Shown piece by piece: positions 45,041 through 53,610 of a stretch of DNA of 64,000 bases. The position numbers were made by a program, and so were the translations under genes. Numbering within the stretch: position 1 is the first letter of the stretch; the number at the start of each line of letters is the position of its first letter. The notes beneath the pieces are model-generated. The model had not been told where the DNA came from. It ran no database searches and saw only the letters and a program-made list of their open reading frames with translations. Origin of the DNA: Lewinellaceae bacterium (GTDB taxonomy: Bacteria; Bacteroidota; Bacteroidia; Chitinophagales; Saprospiraceae); the NCBI GenBank assembly GCA_020636255.1, contig JACJYE010000002.1, positions 558,001 to 622,000 on the forward strand, read 5' to 3'.

Positions 45041-46093
45041 ATGAAAAAGGCATTATTTATCATACTTCTCTGTAATGTTTTCAGCGCCATTTCCCTAAAC
45101 GCCCAATCTGCCGCTGCAGCGCTACAGGCCGCCGCCGAGGCTGCCTACGACCGCGGTTATACTGAAAGCGAGGCAGCCGATCAGGCCAAGGCTTTTGATG
45201 AAGCCGCCGGGCTTTTTGAAAAAACAGCAAGAGCATACCGTGCCGAAGGCCAGGAAGAGATGGCCCGGGGCGCCGAACACATGGCAGGCCTGGCGCGCCA
45301 GAACGCAGAGCACAGGCGCAGGCTGGCTGAAAACACGTTCTTCAGCCCCATGGGCAGCCTCAGTGGAGCGGCCTTCAAGCTTTACCATACACGCCATCCG
45401 CATTTGTTCCTATTGCCTGAGGCCGGCATGCCTTTCCCTGCAAGGAAAGAGGCCATCGGTTTTGACGACGGCAGTATCGATCAGGTGCAACAGGCCCTGT
45501 ACAGCGACCCGGCATTTCTGGAAAGGATGTTCGAGCAGCTGGGCGGCGAGTTCTTTATTGGAGCACTTTCAGCACCGGCAAAACTGGAGGGTTTCGAAGA
45601 AGAATACGGCCTGTACAAAGGCGCCACTATTGGCGTATTTGCCATGCCGCACCTACGGTTCGAGGCAAGCTACGGGCAGTACCGAAGCCGCATCACGGCC
45701 CATTTCCCGGTTACGGCATTCCGTCCTGAGACTTACGAGCCATACAGTCTGAAGGGGCAACTGAGCATGGCGGCACAGCATACCGAAGCAGCCCTGGGCG
45801 CCAGCTATGCTTTTGGCAGGGGGGCTCTGCAACCTTTCGCCGGCTTAGGTATGCATTATTCGGCCACGCGGCCCGGCGCCACCCAGGCGGCCATTGCCGG
45901 CCTGTCGTTCGAGGTAGCATCCCATAGGCCTTTCCATTCCTTCGGCCCCTACTTTTCCGGTGGTTTAACCTGGCAGCCGGCGGGCCCGGTGCTCCTGCGC
46001 CTTTCCGGAAAGGCGTACACCGCCAAAGGGCAGGAAGGCGGGAAAAACGCGCTGAACGGCATGCTGTCCCTGGGCCTGGGGCTGGTGCTCTGA
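45041..46093 (+). CDS. Outer-membrane beta-barrel protein with helical N-terminus
   Basis: 350 residues from ATG 45041 with a signal peptide ending LNAQS. The first 90 mature residues are Ala-rich and helical (AAAALQAAAEAAYDRGYTESEAADQAKAF), then the sequence turns into alternating beta strands with PHLRFEASYGQY, FGRGALQPFAGLGMHY and a final LSLGLGLVL typical of a barrel. The helical part could bind peptidoglycan or a partner. Function unknown. It is co-oriented with the preceding secreted gene. Confidence 0.6.
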   Translation: MKKALFIILLCNVFSAISLNAQSAAAALQAAAEAAYDRGYTESEAADQAKAFDEAAGLFEKTARAYRAEGQEEMARGAEHMAGLARQNAEHRRRLAENTFFSPMGSLSGAAFKLYHTRHPHLFLLPEAGMPFPARKEAIGFDDGSIDQVQQALYSDPAFLERMFEQLGGEFFIGALSAPAKLEGFEEEYGLYKGATIGVFAMPHLRFEASYGQYRSRITAHFPVTAFRPETYEPYSLKGQLSMAAQHTEAALGASYAFGRGALQPFAGLGMHYSATRPGATQAAIAGLSFEVASHRPFHSFGPYFSGGLTWQPAGPVLLRLSGKAYTAKGQEGGKNALNGMLSLGLGLVL

Positions 46094-46101
46094 TATAGTC
46101 A

Positions 46102-47034
46102 TCAGGTGCGAGGTGGAAGCTCCGCCACAACGGCCTTCACCCCTTCTTCGTAAGGCGTAGGAGTGAAACCGAAACGCTGTTCGAACTTACTGCTGTCGAA
46201 AACGTAATCGCGGTCGTATTGATAGATCATCTCCACGAACTCTTTCATTATAGGGATGAACAGTCCGAGGATGCGCAGCATGAATTTTCCGACAACCATA
46301 AAGCGGGGCTCTACTTCCATTTCCCGGGCGAAAGCTTCAATGAACTGTCGGCCTGTCCAGGGCGGTGAAGCAGTGGGCATGTGCCAGGCCTGGTTGAACG
46401 CGTCGGGCGTATTGCCGAGTATGGCAGTAGCGCGGGCGGCATCGGGAGTATAGGTAAAAGAATGCTTTTTCTCCACGCTGGCGAACCAGTTGGCCTTTTT
46501 CCCCTGACGGAAGTTGTTGGGCACCATTTCCTGCAAGACGCTGGAACGCACGCCCGGCCCGTAGAAATCGGCAGCGCGGGCGATGAGGGCCGTCAGCCTG
46601 CCCGCTTCGATCTCATCCGTGATCATCTGCACCAACTGGGCGCGGATGCGGCCTTTCCGGCTGGGCGGGTTGATGGGCGTTTCTTCCGTCATATACCCGA
46701 TATGCCCGATATCGTACATGTAGATATTGTCGAAGAACACCAGCCTGGCATCGTGTTTTTCACAGGCCATAATAACGTTGCGCATCAAGGGCGGCCAGTC
46801 GCGCCGCCATACTTTGAGTTTGTATTCCAGGCCTACGAGCAGATATACTACTTCTGAGCCGGCCACTGCGGCATCGACCTGGACGGGGTCGGTGAGGTCG
46901 GCGGGGAAAAGCTCGTCGCTGTCGTTCACCTTTTTCGGGTTGCGGCCGACGAGCCGGATGTGCGTGGTGTGATTTTTCAGTGCTCTGGCGAGATCGTTAC
47001 CGATGGCGCCGCCGGCGCCTAGTATAGTTTGCAT
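46102..47034 (-). CDS. NAD(P)-binding epimerase/NmrA-like protein
   Basis: 310 residues from ATG 47034. The Rossmann start TILGAGGAIGNDLARALKN shows the GxxGxxG-type dinucleotide loop, and HIRLVGRNPKK fits the cofactor-contact strand. The YMYDIGHIGYMTEETPINPPSRKGRIRAQ segment corresponds to the extended-SDR active-site region although a clear YxxxK is not obvious. It probably reduces or isomerises a small metabolite, or senses redox state. It lies convergent with the barrel gene with 8 bp between the stops. Confidence 0.75.
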   Translation of the reverse strand: MQTILGAGGAIGNDLARALKNHTTHIRLVGRNPKKVNDSDELFPADLTDPVQVDAAVAGSEVVYLLVGLEYKLKVWRRDWPPLMRNVIMACEKHDARLVFFDNIYMYDIGHIGYMTEETPINPPSRKGRIRAQLVQMITDEIEAGRLTALIARAADFYGPGVRSSVLQEMVPNNFRQGKKANWFASVEKKHSFTYTPDAARATAILGNTPDAFNQAWHMPTASPPWTGRQFIEAFAREMEVEPRFMVVGKFMLRILGLFIPIMKEFVEMIYQYDRDYVFDSSKFEQRFGFTPTPYEEGVKAVVAELPPRT

Positions 47035-47095
47035 GTGATAAAGGTTGGGATGAACAAAGGCCACCAATTTAGTAAAAATGTAGATACGGCGCTTA

Positions 47096-47257
47096 GAGCT
47101 TGTTTGGCCGCCACCCTTTGGGCTAAAATACGTCCCTTTTTTGAGGATACTGCGTTGCTCTTTTCGTCCGTACCTCAGGGTACGAACTTCAAAAAGCGCC
47201 TTGTCTCTTCAAAAAATTGACACTTTTTATCTCCAAAAGCGGCCTCCAAACAAGCTC
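47096..47257 (+). mobile_element. MITE, full-length copy at a stop codon
   Basis: 162 bp, same orientation and length as the copy at 37499, with left end GAGCTTGTTTGGCCGC and right end GCGGCCTCCAAACAAGCTC. TTA duplications lie at 47093-47095 and 47258-47260. The inner hairpin CGTACC-TCAG-GGTACG (about 47168-47183) keeps its stem with a different loop. The right duplication is the TAA stop of the minus-strand gene at 47258. Confidence 0.82.
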
Positions 47258-49507
47258 TTAGCCACCCACTCTTCTTTGCTGGCAGATGTCGAGGTATTCG
47301 GGGGAATCCCAGGCGATGGCGCGCTCGAGCAATTTGGGGTCTGTAGGGCGTTTGGCATCTTTGCTGATAATGGCCTTGTAAGGAGGCGCACCTTCGCGTT
47401 TACCCGCTCCCCATTTGGAACATACCAGCCCTTCGAAATACTGGATCTGTGCGTCGGCCGGCTTAAGCCCGTAGCGGCCCAGTTGTTCCAGATAAATGAT
47501 GGCGATATCGAGCCTGTCGTTTTGCCGGCCCTGGCCTACCAGATACTGATGAACGGCATCGTAGTATTTGTTCTTAAGTGTTTCGCCCGTGCTTTTAGTG
47601 CTGATCAGATACAGGCCGTCCATTATCCTGCCTATGTTCTCGCGCACGTCGGGTAGCGCGCCGGCCAGAGGGAGCTCCTTGAGGTGCTCCATCAGCATAG
47701 CTGCCAGGCTATCGTCGAATTCTATGTTCAGGCCTCCCATGACATCCAGAAACAGGCTCATTCGCTTTTCGGCCCCGGTTTTCCCCAGATACTGGCCCAG
47801 CATGGCGTCCAGTTCGGTTTTATCCACTTTGAGCCTGGAGCGCGCCAGCAGCAGGAATTTCAGGTGTGCAATTGCCACCGGGCCTGTTCCCAGGAATTTG
47901 TCCTGCATGGCTTCTGCCGGGCCAGCCAGTTGCAACGCACCCAGGCCATAGTCTTCGAGCTGTACGTCTCTGCAAAGGTAGTCGAGGTATGCGCAAAAGG
48001 ACCAAACGGCATTGAGTTGCCGGGCGTACAAGGCCTTGCTGACATCCACGTTGCCGCCGTAATCATCGGCAAGCTCGCTATAAGTGTTATTGATAAAACG
48101 GGCCAGGGTATCTCTCGTAAGGCCATAACCGCGCTTCTCGAGGGAATCCCTCTCCCGCACCAGCTGCTCCAGGAAAGGGTTGTCCGCAGGGCTAAAACCT
48201 GTAGGGAAAGCATCGGATTGCAGCTGGGACAAGCGGATAAACACCGGCCTCAGCATTTGGGTGGCCACCGGGTCGGTCAGGCCCGTGAGGTTATTCCGGT
48301 CTTTGAAAATGCCGTCGGAAAAAAGGATGTCGGACTCCCTCTCCCCGCCTTCAGTGTTGTTGTTCCGGATAAAGGCGAGTATCCTGCAGAAGCAGTCTTT
48401 TTTTTCCTCTTCACATCGGCGGGTGATCTCCGATACGGTGTAGTTGTTCAGTTTTTTATCAAAGCGGTAACAACCGATAAAGGAGGCGTCGAGCTGGTAT
48501 GACTTCTCGACGGGCAGTGCTCTGGCGGCGCCCAGAGCGGCGCCAAAAGGAAGCCGGATATCGGGCAGGCAGGCTACTTCGAACAGGTTTTCCGGATATG
48601 CCTTTTGGATTGCTCCGCCGCGGATGGAATACCGAAGATCGCCCAGGTCTTTCCAATAGGCCTTTTTATTTTTCACCATCTGGTACTTGCCCGTAGCCGC
48701 ATCTTTTGCATAAGGCACGATCGACTCGTTGCCGCTGTCCAGGTTCACCGGAAACAACAACCACAGGAAGAGGTAAGCTGCCAGGCCCGTCACGCCCAGC
48801 AATACTCCAGAGGCTATACGGCTGTTGAGCAGGCGGATGGTATCGCGCTGGAAGTAAAATTCGGAGGCGTTGAAAAAATCCTTGGCCGCCCGCAGCGAAG
48901 AGAAGATATTCTTCAGTTCGGGCAGGTTGAGGCCGAGAAAAACGGCGATGAAGGTGAGGATGATACTACTGGGGAAGGATGGCAACAGCTGGTTATAAAC
49001 ATCGTTGTTCTGACTCGCCCACAGGTTGAGGATAAGGATGAGCAGGGCGAAAAGGATCAGGTTGAGGAAAAAGGTGGTGCGGGCCCTGCGCTTCAGGTGG
49101 ATATTGGCCAGCGCATACTGCCCGCCTTCCGTCGTTGGCGTCAATTCGGCGGTAAGGCTGAACGGGATGATAGTTTCGGCGCCGTTCTCGGACAGAAATT
49201 TGAATTCCAGCCCGGCGTTCAGTTTCTTTTCGGAAAGGTTAACCAGTCCCTCCGGCAGTTTGCCAGCATGCAGGATGATGGCATTCCTCGCATTGGGTTG
49301 CAGCGTAAGGTTTGGGATCTCTTTGCCATTGGTGTCGAGCAGCTCCACGCCAGACAGTTTCGTATTGGCGATCGTTTGTTCTATGCCTTCCAGGGAAATG
49401 CCTGTTTCCCCTTCGCTGGTATACAACGCGATGGGAAGCTGAAGTTCGAGGCCTGTGGCCTTCTTGGTAAGCAGCGCACGGCCCAGGCCGGATACCTCAA
49501 TGCGCAT
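47258..49507 (-). CDS. Large membrane protein of unknown function
   Basis: This 749-residue protein opens with a beta-rich region (about 1-140), followed by two or three transmembrane helices (FFLNLILFALLILILNLWA, SIILTFIAVFLGLNLP and VLLGVTGLAAYLFLWLLF, about 145-265), then a long soluble region that is mostly helical. No family is recognised. A Cys-rich stretch RRCEEEKKDCFCR (about 367-379) is of note. The stop codon is the target duplication of the MITE next to it. Confidence 0.6.
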   Translation of the reverse strand: MRIEVSGLGRALLTKKATGLELQLPIALYTSEGETGISLEGIEQTIANTKLSGVELLDTNGKEIPNLTLQPNARNAIILHAGKLPEGLVNLSEKKLNAGLEFKFLSENGAETIIPFSLTAELTPTTEGGQYALANIHLKRRARTTFFLNLILFALLILILNLWASQNNDVYNQLLPSFPSSIILTFIAVFLGLNLPELKNIFSSLRAAKDFFNASEFYFQRDTIRLLNSRIASGVLLGVTGLAAYLFLWLLFPVNLDSGNESIVPYAKDAATGKYQMVKNKKAYWKDLGDLRYSIRGGAIQKAYPENLFEVACLPDIRLPFGAALGAARALPVEKSYQLDASFIGCYRFDKKLNNYTVSEITRRCEEEKKDCFCRILAFIRNNNTEGGERESDILFSDGIFKDRNNLTGLTDPVATQMLRPVFIRLSQLQSDAFPTGFSPADNPFLEQLVRERDSLEKRGYGLTRDTLARFINNTYSELADDYGGNVDVSKALYARQLNAVWSFCAYLDYLCRDVQLEDYGLGALQLAGPAEAMQDKFLGTGPVAIAHLKFLLLARSRLKVDKTELDAMLGQYLGKTGAEKRMSLFLDVMGGLNIEFDDSLAAMLMEHLKELPLAGALPDVRENIGRIMDGLYLISTKSTGETLKNKYYDAVHQYLVGQGRQNDRLDIAIIYLEQLGRYGLKPADAQIQYFEGLVCSKWGAGKREGAPPYKAIISKDAKRPTDPKLLERAIAWDSPEYLDICQQRRVGG

Positions 49508-49587
49508 GGGTTTTTGGATTTTGTATGAGGCGCTCTCTGATCTTTCCTGCTGCAGGAAGCGCCGCTTTTAAACAATGCCCCGGTAAT

Positions 49588-49692
49588 TTAGGGAATTTTA
49601 GCCAGAACGCTCTTTCGCGAAATAATTGAGCAGAATGGCTGCCCGGCGAGTGCCTCCCTGACGCGGTTAGCCAGTTCTTCGTTGTATGCCAT
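49588..49692 (-). pseudogene. Truncated TfoX-like N-terminal fragment
   Basis: ATG 49692 to TAA 49588 encodes 34 residues starting MAYNEELANRVREALAG, the opening typical of TfoX/Sxy N-terminal domain proteins, whose next part (EKKMFGGL...) is missing. The frame ends soon after. This suggests a deleted or truncated gene rather than an intact small protein. Confidence 0.45.
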
Positions 49693-49712
49693 ATTCTGTT
49701 ATTTGTTATTCG

Positions 49713-50663
49713 CTAATTTGCTTTTGACTGTTGCAATTTAAACAATAACTCCGTACCCAGCCCACTGATAAACATCCGCTCTTTGCGGTCCTGCAACATC
49801 TGGCTGCTCCAGTTTACCAGGCCGCCATCGGCGATGTCGTAGGCCACATTCCGGACGTTGATGTAAACTTTAAAGCGAAGCCCTCTGTAGTATTGATGTT
49901 CCTCCTGAGGTTTTTGAAGGTATGCAAACCGGATGTCGGGCCATTGAGCGCTCTGGTGTTCGTATAAGGCGGCCGGCCATTGGCCGTCCTGCTCCTCACC
50001 TGCCATGGCCGACAGATCGACGCGAATATCTGATGGGGCTAAACCCAGCTGACGGGTGAGCACTCCGAGGTAATAGGCCAGGTGGCGTTCCAGGTTTTCC
50101 TTTTCAAAAGCATACCCGCCGGTATCCCTGCCGCCGCTTACCATGCCGAACACCTTGAAATGGGGAGTAAACCCCGGAAAGTCGAACACCTGGGTGCGCA
50201 CATGCCGGTGCGTGGCGCAAAGATGGGTGGTATCCCGGCGCCTGTCCTGCTGCCGCCGATGGGCGATCTCCAGGGCCATTACGTTGGTGATATCGGCCAC
50301 TACTTCCGTGCCCCTTAGTGCGCTCATCACCTTGTTCTGATCAACGGCGGCTATGGCCGAACAGGTGCCAAGCGGGCATAAGGGGGAAAAGCCAAGAGGT
50401 TCGAAACCCTGCTCAGCAGCGGCTTTGAGCAGTTCCAGCTCGAAGGCCATAAATTGCACGACATCCAGGCCAGCAAGCCCGGCGTACTTGTTGGCCCGGT
50501 AGTCGCGTAGCAATTGCGGCGGGGAAATACCGGCAGCCCTTCTGCGAAACACTTCCAGCAGCAAAGAGGTCAGCTCCGAGTTTTTCAGCTCCGCCGCCAA
50601 TGAGTCGATCAAGCCCCTGGGGCCGATCTTTCGGAGAACAGAAGAGAGGATATCGGTGGGCAT
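49713..50663 (-). CDS. Conserved hypothetical protein
   Basis: 316 residues from ATG 50663; the open frame continues to 50864 but passes through leader repeats. No signal peptide or membrane segment is visible. Conserved-looking blocks are LGFSPLCPLGTCSAIAAVDQNKVMSALRGTEVVADITNVMALEIA (about 89-133) and HVRTQVFDFPGFTPHFKVFGMVSGGRDTG (about 151-179). The second block resembles the motif 2/3 spacing of class II synthetase-like folds, but this is weak. A cytosolic enzyme is possible. It is preceded by the 8-bp leader repeat. Confidence 0.6.
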   Translation of the reverse strand: MPTDILSSVLRKIGPRGLIDSLAAELKNSELTSLLLEVFRRRAAGISPPQLLRDYRANKYAGLAGLDVVQFMAFELELLKAAAEQGFEPLGFSPLCPLGTCSAIAAVDQNKVMSALRGTEVVADITNVMALEIAHRRQQDRRRDTTHLCATHRHVRTQVFDFPGFTPHFKVFGMVSGGRDTGGYAFEKENLERHLAYYLGVLTRQLGLAPSDIRVDLSAMAGEEQDGQWPAALYEHQSAQWPDIRFAYLQKPQEEHQYYRGLRFKVYINVRNVAYDIADGGLVNWSSQMLQDRKERMFISGLGTELLFKLQQSKAN

Positions 50664-50676
50664 GGGCGAGGTTGTC

Positions 50677-50699
50677 GTTACAGGGTTACAGGTTGCAGG
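50677..50699 (-). repeat. 8-bp leader repeat before 50663
   Basis: Minus-strand units CTGTAACC and CTGCAACC (three in a row, about 23 bp) lie just before the ATG at 50663 and match the repeats at 19937, 42004 and 51434. Confidence 0.5.
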
Positions 50700-50710
50700 C
50701 CAGCCCAGCC

Positions 50711-50962
50711 CTAGCTCATCCCTTCCAATATGGTTGTCAGGATATTCAGCAACAGGCTGACGCCCATACCCCACAGTGCGGCGTAACAGGCCTGCTGTGC
50801 CTTGTGGGGATAGCGTTCGCGGTCGGTCGTAAAATAGATGATCGCACCGGCCAGGGGGATGCAAAAGGACAGCACCCGCAGGCCCATGTGTAATTCATCC
50901 TCTCCTTCCGGCCCTCGCTCGTGCTCTTCAGGGGCGTCCAGGATTTCGTCTTCGTGCTCCAT
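50711..50962 (-). CDS. Small two-helix membrane protein
   Basis: This 83-residue protein has an acidic N-terminus (EHEDEILDAPEEHERGPEGEDELH) and two transmembrane helices (VLSFCIPLAGAIIYFTT and AALWGMGVSLLLNILTTIL) joined by a short basic loop. No family can be named with certainty; the pattern is like DUF4190-type small membrane proteins. It lies 6 bp downstream of the DUF2085 gene and 47 bp upstream of the conserved hypothetical gene, so one transcript is likely. Confidence 0.7.
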   Translation of the reverse strand: MEHEDEILDAPEEHERGPEGEDELHMGLRVLSFCIPLAGAIIYFTTDRERYPHKAQQACYAALWGMGVSLLLNILTTILEGMS

Positions 50963-50968
50963 GATATT

Positions 50969-51316
50969 TCAGTTTATAAGGTGAAGAATAAACATACCAA
51001 TAGCCTTACCCGCTATGGAGATCAGGGACATAGTGCCTACGCCGGCCATCAGGCCGGTAACGAGGCGCCGCCGGTTGTTGCTTTCCCAGTTGTAGAAGGC
51101 CTGCAGCGCTCCGTCGGCATAAGTGGGCACGATCAGTGCCAGCGACAACCACGGATCAAGGTGAAACCAGCCAAACAGGAAAAGGGGCATACTCAGATAC
51201 CCCAAATGAATACCCGTACAGCGCGCGCAGGCCGGGAACTGCCTACCCCTCCAGAAAAACGAGCGCTCGGGCTTCCGGTGGCAATAGGTGAGGTGGATCT
51301 TCACTTTCCGCTCCAT
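50969..51316 (-). CDS. DUF2085 membrane protein
   Basis: 115 residues from ATG 51316 (a longer frame begins at 51373). The diagnostic start is YCHRKPERSFFWRGRQFPACARCTGIHLGY, with the CxxC-like pair CARC and conserved CHR. Three transmembrane helices follow. The family is of unknown function; the Cys/His cluster suggests metal or redox binding near the membrane. Its leader (180 bp) contains an 8-bp repeat tract. Confidence 0.88.
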   Translation of the reverse strand: MERKVKIHLTYCHRKPERSFFWRGRQFPACARCTGIHLGYLSMPLFLFGWFHLDPWLSLALIVPTYADGALQAFYNWESNNRRRLVTGLMAGVGTMSLISIAGKAIGMFILHLIN

Positions 51317-51433
51317 GGATAGCAAGATAAAAAATTTACCGGTCTTCTTGTCCTGGAATGCTGGCAGAAGCACCAGTGCGGCCCTATTGATGCCCGGGAC
51401 TGTTCAATGTTAATTTCATCAGTCGCTTCGCTC

Positions 51434-51471
51434 GTTTCAGGTTTCAGGGTTTCAGGTTACAGAGTTTCAAA
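51434..51471 (-). repeat. 8-bp leader repeat before the DUF2085 gene
   Basis: Minus-strand units CTGAAACC and CTGTAACC follow each other for about 38 bp (GTTTCAGG on the plus strand). It lies about 120 bp before the ATG at 51316. Confidence 0.5.
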
Positions 51472-51495
51472 TTGCCCTGGATATCAACAGTATAC

Positions 51496-52416
51496 TCAGA
51501 GCATCTTCACCACCTTCTCCGTATGGAGCATATAACCTTTTCCATCTATAATAGAGAGGTAATACACCCCGGCTGCCAGGCCGCCGATACCGACCCGGTT
51601 GCCTTCGATGCTGCCGCTGCTGATACCTTTTCCGCCGAGGCCAGCCAGGCGGTAGGTATAAGTAAAATGGGGTTCCAGCCCTTCGACGGCCAGGCTTTTT
51701 TCCTCGCGGATCAGGTTAGGGAAGATGCGTATGCCTGTCTTCACAGCCGGTTGTATTGCCGACACGGCTTCTTCTTCGCAGTACCCGGGCAATTCCTGCA
51801 GAACAAAAACCCCGTTGCTGTTGGCGTAACAATTGAGCACGCTTTCATGTAAAGGCTCGCCATTGCAGCAGGGCGGCGTGGCGCCGCTGAAGAACCCGCG
51901 GCTCGACCCCACCCCCTCGATGAGGAAAAACCCTTCCGGCTCGTTTTCCCGGGCCAGGTGAAAAGCCTTGCGCATGGAACCTCCGACCGGCATGAAGGCA
52001 ATGTCCTGAACGACCCAGGCGCCGTGGTAGTTTTCGTTGATATAGGCTGTATCGCCGACGTTGAGGTTGAAGTCGAACAGCAGGCGCTCGTCGTGGTTAC
52101 TGGGTGTGATCTTGTAAAAGCGGCCGTCCTGTTCGCGCAGGAACCAGTGGTTGTCGTAGGAGAAGGCGTCTACGGTATCGCCCTGAACGGTCACTTCGTA
52201 TTCGTCGAAATGGGTGACGGCCTGATAATAGGCCGTGCCGTCGATCACCGTATCGCCGGTGAGTTGGGTCAGGCGGAAGTAGCGGCCTTTGTTCATACCT
52301 TCGAAGAGCGGCTCGGCTTCTTCGGTCTCCACCCACTGGGTGCTGTGATCGAGGTAACTTTGAGCCTGGGTGAAGCAGCTCAGCAGCAGGAGGGAAAGTA
52401 GAAGTGATGATTTCAT
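51496..52416 (-). CDS. Secreted protein with T9SS sorting domain
   Basis: This 306-residue protein has a signal peptide (LLLSLLLLSCFTQAQ). The middle is a beta-rich domain of unknown type with Cys pairs (TPPCCNGEPLHESVLNCYANSNGVF). The C-terminus from about 229 (IRIFPNLIREEKSLAVEG, ending MLHTEKVVKML) has the spacing of a T9SS sorting domain with a changed PNP (PNL), so its export route is likely but less certain than for the 5' cluster. Confidence 0.7.
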   Translation of the reverse strand: MKSSLLLSLLLLSCFTQAQSYLDHSTQWVETEEAEPLFEGMNKGRYFRLTQLTGDTVIDGTAYYQAVTHFDEYEVTVQGDTVDAFSYDNHWFLREQDGRFYKITPSNHDERLLFDFNLNVGDTAYINENYHGAWVVQDIAFMPVGGSMRKAFHLARENEPEGFFLIEGVGSSRGFFSGATPPCCNGEPLHESVLNCYANSNGVFVLQELPGYCEEEAVSAIQPAVKTGIRIFPNLIREEKSLAVEGLEPHFTYTYRLAGLGGKGISSGSIEGNRVGIGGLAAGVYYLSIIDGKGYMLHTEKVVKML

Positions 52417-52484
52417 GAGATTATGGATTTATATCATTATAACAGCGCGTTGAGGGCCCATGTACATGGCAGGGGCCAGAACCC

Positions 52485-52985
52485 CTACCCCACCAGTGCC
52501 GCCCAGGCTTTCACCTGTTCGTGATGGGCCGCCCAGGCTGCCCAGGCCGACTCGGCCCAGGCCCGCACGGCCTGGAGGTGGGCCTGTACGTTTTCCGTTT
52601 TCCAGATGTCTACGACCGTGATATCGCCCATGTATTGCGGGGGTTCCAGCCAGTGGAAAGCCTGTTTGTGCTCGGCCAGGTGCTGGATGAAGTTCGTGGC
52701 CTCCCGGATCGGCAAGTTGCGTTCCAGCACCATATACAAGCTGGCCAGGTGCACGGCCACCGACCGTATAGCCTGTGGCGACGTCTGGCCAGGGTGCTGT
52801 ACGGCATACGAATCAACCGTCAGCTGGTGGCAACGGACAAAGTTGACGTCGGAGTACTCCCGGGCCGCCACTTCCGTAAAGCGGGCCCAGCAACCAGGGG
52901 CGGAATCCAGATAACGGTGCACCGGGCCTTCGATGGCAGGCACTTCGGCGCCACAGGAAAAACAGCGGATAGTGGTATCTGACAT
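52485..52985 (-). CDS. DUF5946-family protein
   Basis: This 166-residue protein has an N-terminal zinc-ribbon-like start (CFSCGAEVP, Cys8 and Cys11, with His23 and Cys32 nearby), then the family's core VRCHQLTVDSYAVQHPGQTSPQAIRSVAVHLASLYMVLE. The metal is inferred from the Cys/His pattern. No enzyme activity is known for the family. It stands alone between a T9SS gene and the haem-binding gene. Confidence 0.75.
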   Translation of the reverse strand: MSDTTIRCFSCGAEVPAIEGPVHRYLDSAPGCWARFTEVAAREYSDVNFVRCHQLTVDSYAVQHPGQTSPQAIRSVAVHLASLYMVLERNLPIREATNFIQHLAEHKQAFHWLEPPQYMGDITVVDIWKTENVQAHLQAVRAWAESAWAAWAAHHEQVKAWAALVG

Positions 52986-53154
52986 GGCCTAATATTACTA
53001 CATTTTTCGGATAAAGAGCGTTTATCAGCACCCATAAACGTGGATCACTACGAATATTCAGGATGGCTCCTCATGCTGTTATGGTTGTTGGATATTTGGC
53101 GCTTTTCAGTATTTTGGACAGCTATTTTTTCCATAACCCGTAAATCTTCAAAAA

Positions 53155-53538
53155 ATGAAGCACCTCAGATTTTACCTTATCCTTTTGCCTGCATTGCTCA
53201 TCCTGCAGCCCAGCGGCATGGGCGGAGATGCTCCGGCCGCCGCCGGCATCAAGTTTCCGAAAAAGGTGAACGCCATTATCCAGAACAAGTGTTATGGCTG
53301 CCACAGCAATGAAGGCCAGTCGGACAAGGTAAAGGCCAAGCTGAACTGGGACCTGTTGCCCACTATGTCGGCCAGCGAGCAAAGTGAAAAACTGGGCCAC
53401 ATCATGGAAGTGCTGGAGAAAGGTAAGATGCCGCCGGCCCGATTCCTCGAAAAAGAACCTGGAATGAAGCTGACCGATGCCGAAACAGCCAAACTGAAGA
53501 AATGGGCGAAAAAGACGGCTAAGAAAGTTAGTAAGTGA
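53155..53538 (+). CDS. Haem-binding (c-type-like) periplasmic protein
   Basis: This 127-residue protein has a signal peptide (about 1-28), a CYGCH haem attachment motif (46-50) and a distal Met in KGKMPPAR (Met92), the pattern of the Haem_bd domain family. It should carry one covalently bound haem and act in electron transfer or redox sensing at the periplasmic face. The C-terminus is very basic (KKWAKKTAKKVSK). It is the only plus-strand gene between two minus-strand blocks and ends in a strong terminator. Confidence 0.88.
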   Translation: MKHLRFYLILLPALLILQPSGMGGDAPAAAGIKFPKKVNAIIQNKCYGCHSNEGQSDKVKAKLNWDLLPTMSASEQSEKLGHIMEVLEKGKMPPARFLEKEPGMKLTDAETAKLKKWAKKTAKKVSK

Positions 53539-53544
53539 ACCGTT

Positions 53545-53591
53545 CCGGGCCACCATGCCCATTGGTTATACACATGGTGGCCCGGGCTTTT
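53545..53591. terminator. Bidirectional terminator between convergent genes
   Basis: Perfect 13-bp arms CCGGGCCACCATG (53545-53557) and CATGGTGGCCCGG (53573-53585), followed by GCTTTT. It serves the haem-binding gene and possibly the convergent DUF1761 gene. Confidence 0.8.
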
Positions 53592-53610
53592 ATCAGGCTC
53601 TGCACCGGAA

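Noticed and set aside
43214..46130. GAAGCTCCGCC motif at 43214, about 43290 and 46117
   Set aside because: The third copy is within coding sequence (AELPP of the NAD(P)-binding protein) and matches too briefly to define a repeat family.
50664..50864. N-terminal extension of the gene at 49713
   Set aside because: The extension is low-complexity, passes through leader repeats and overlaps the next gene; ATG 50663 is better.
52455..52480. Short CCATGTACATGG palindrome
   Set aside because: Only 12 bp with no neighbouring feature; expected by chance.
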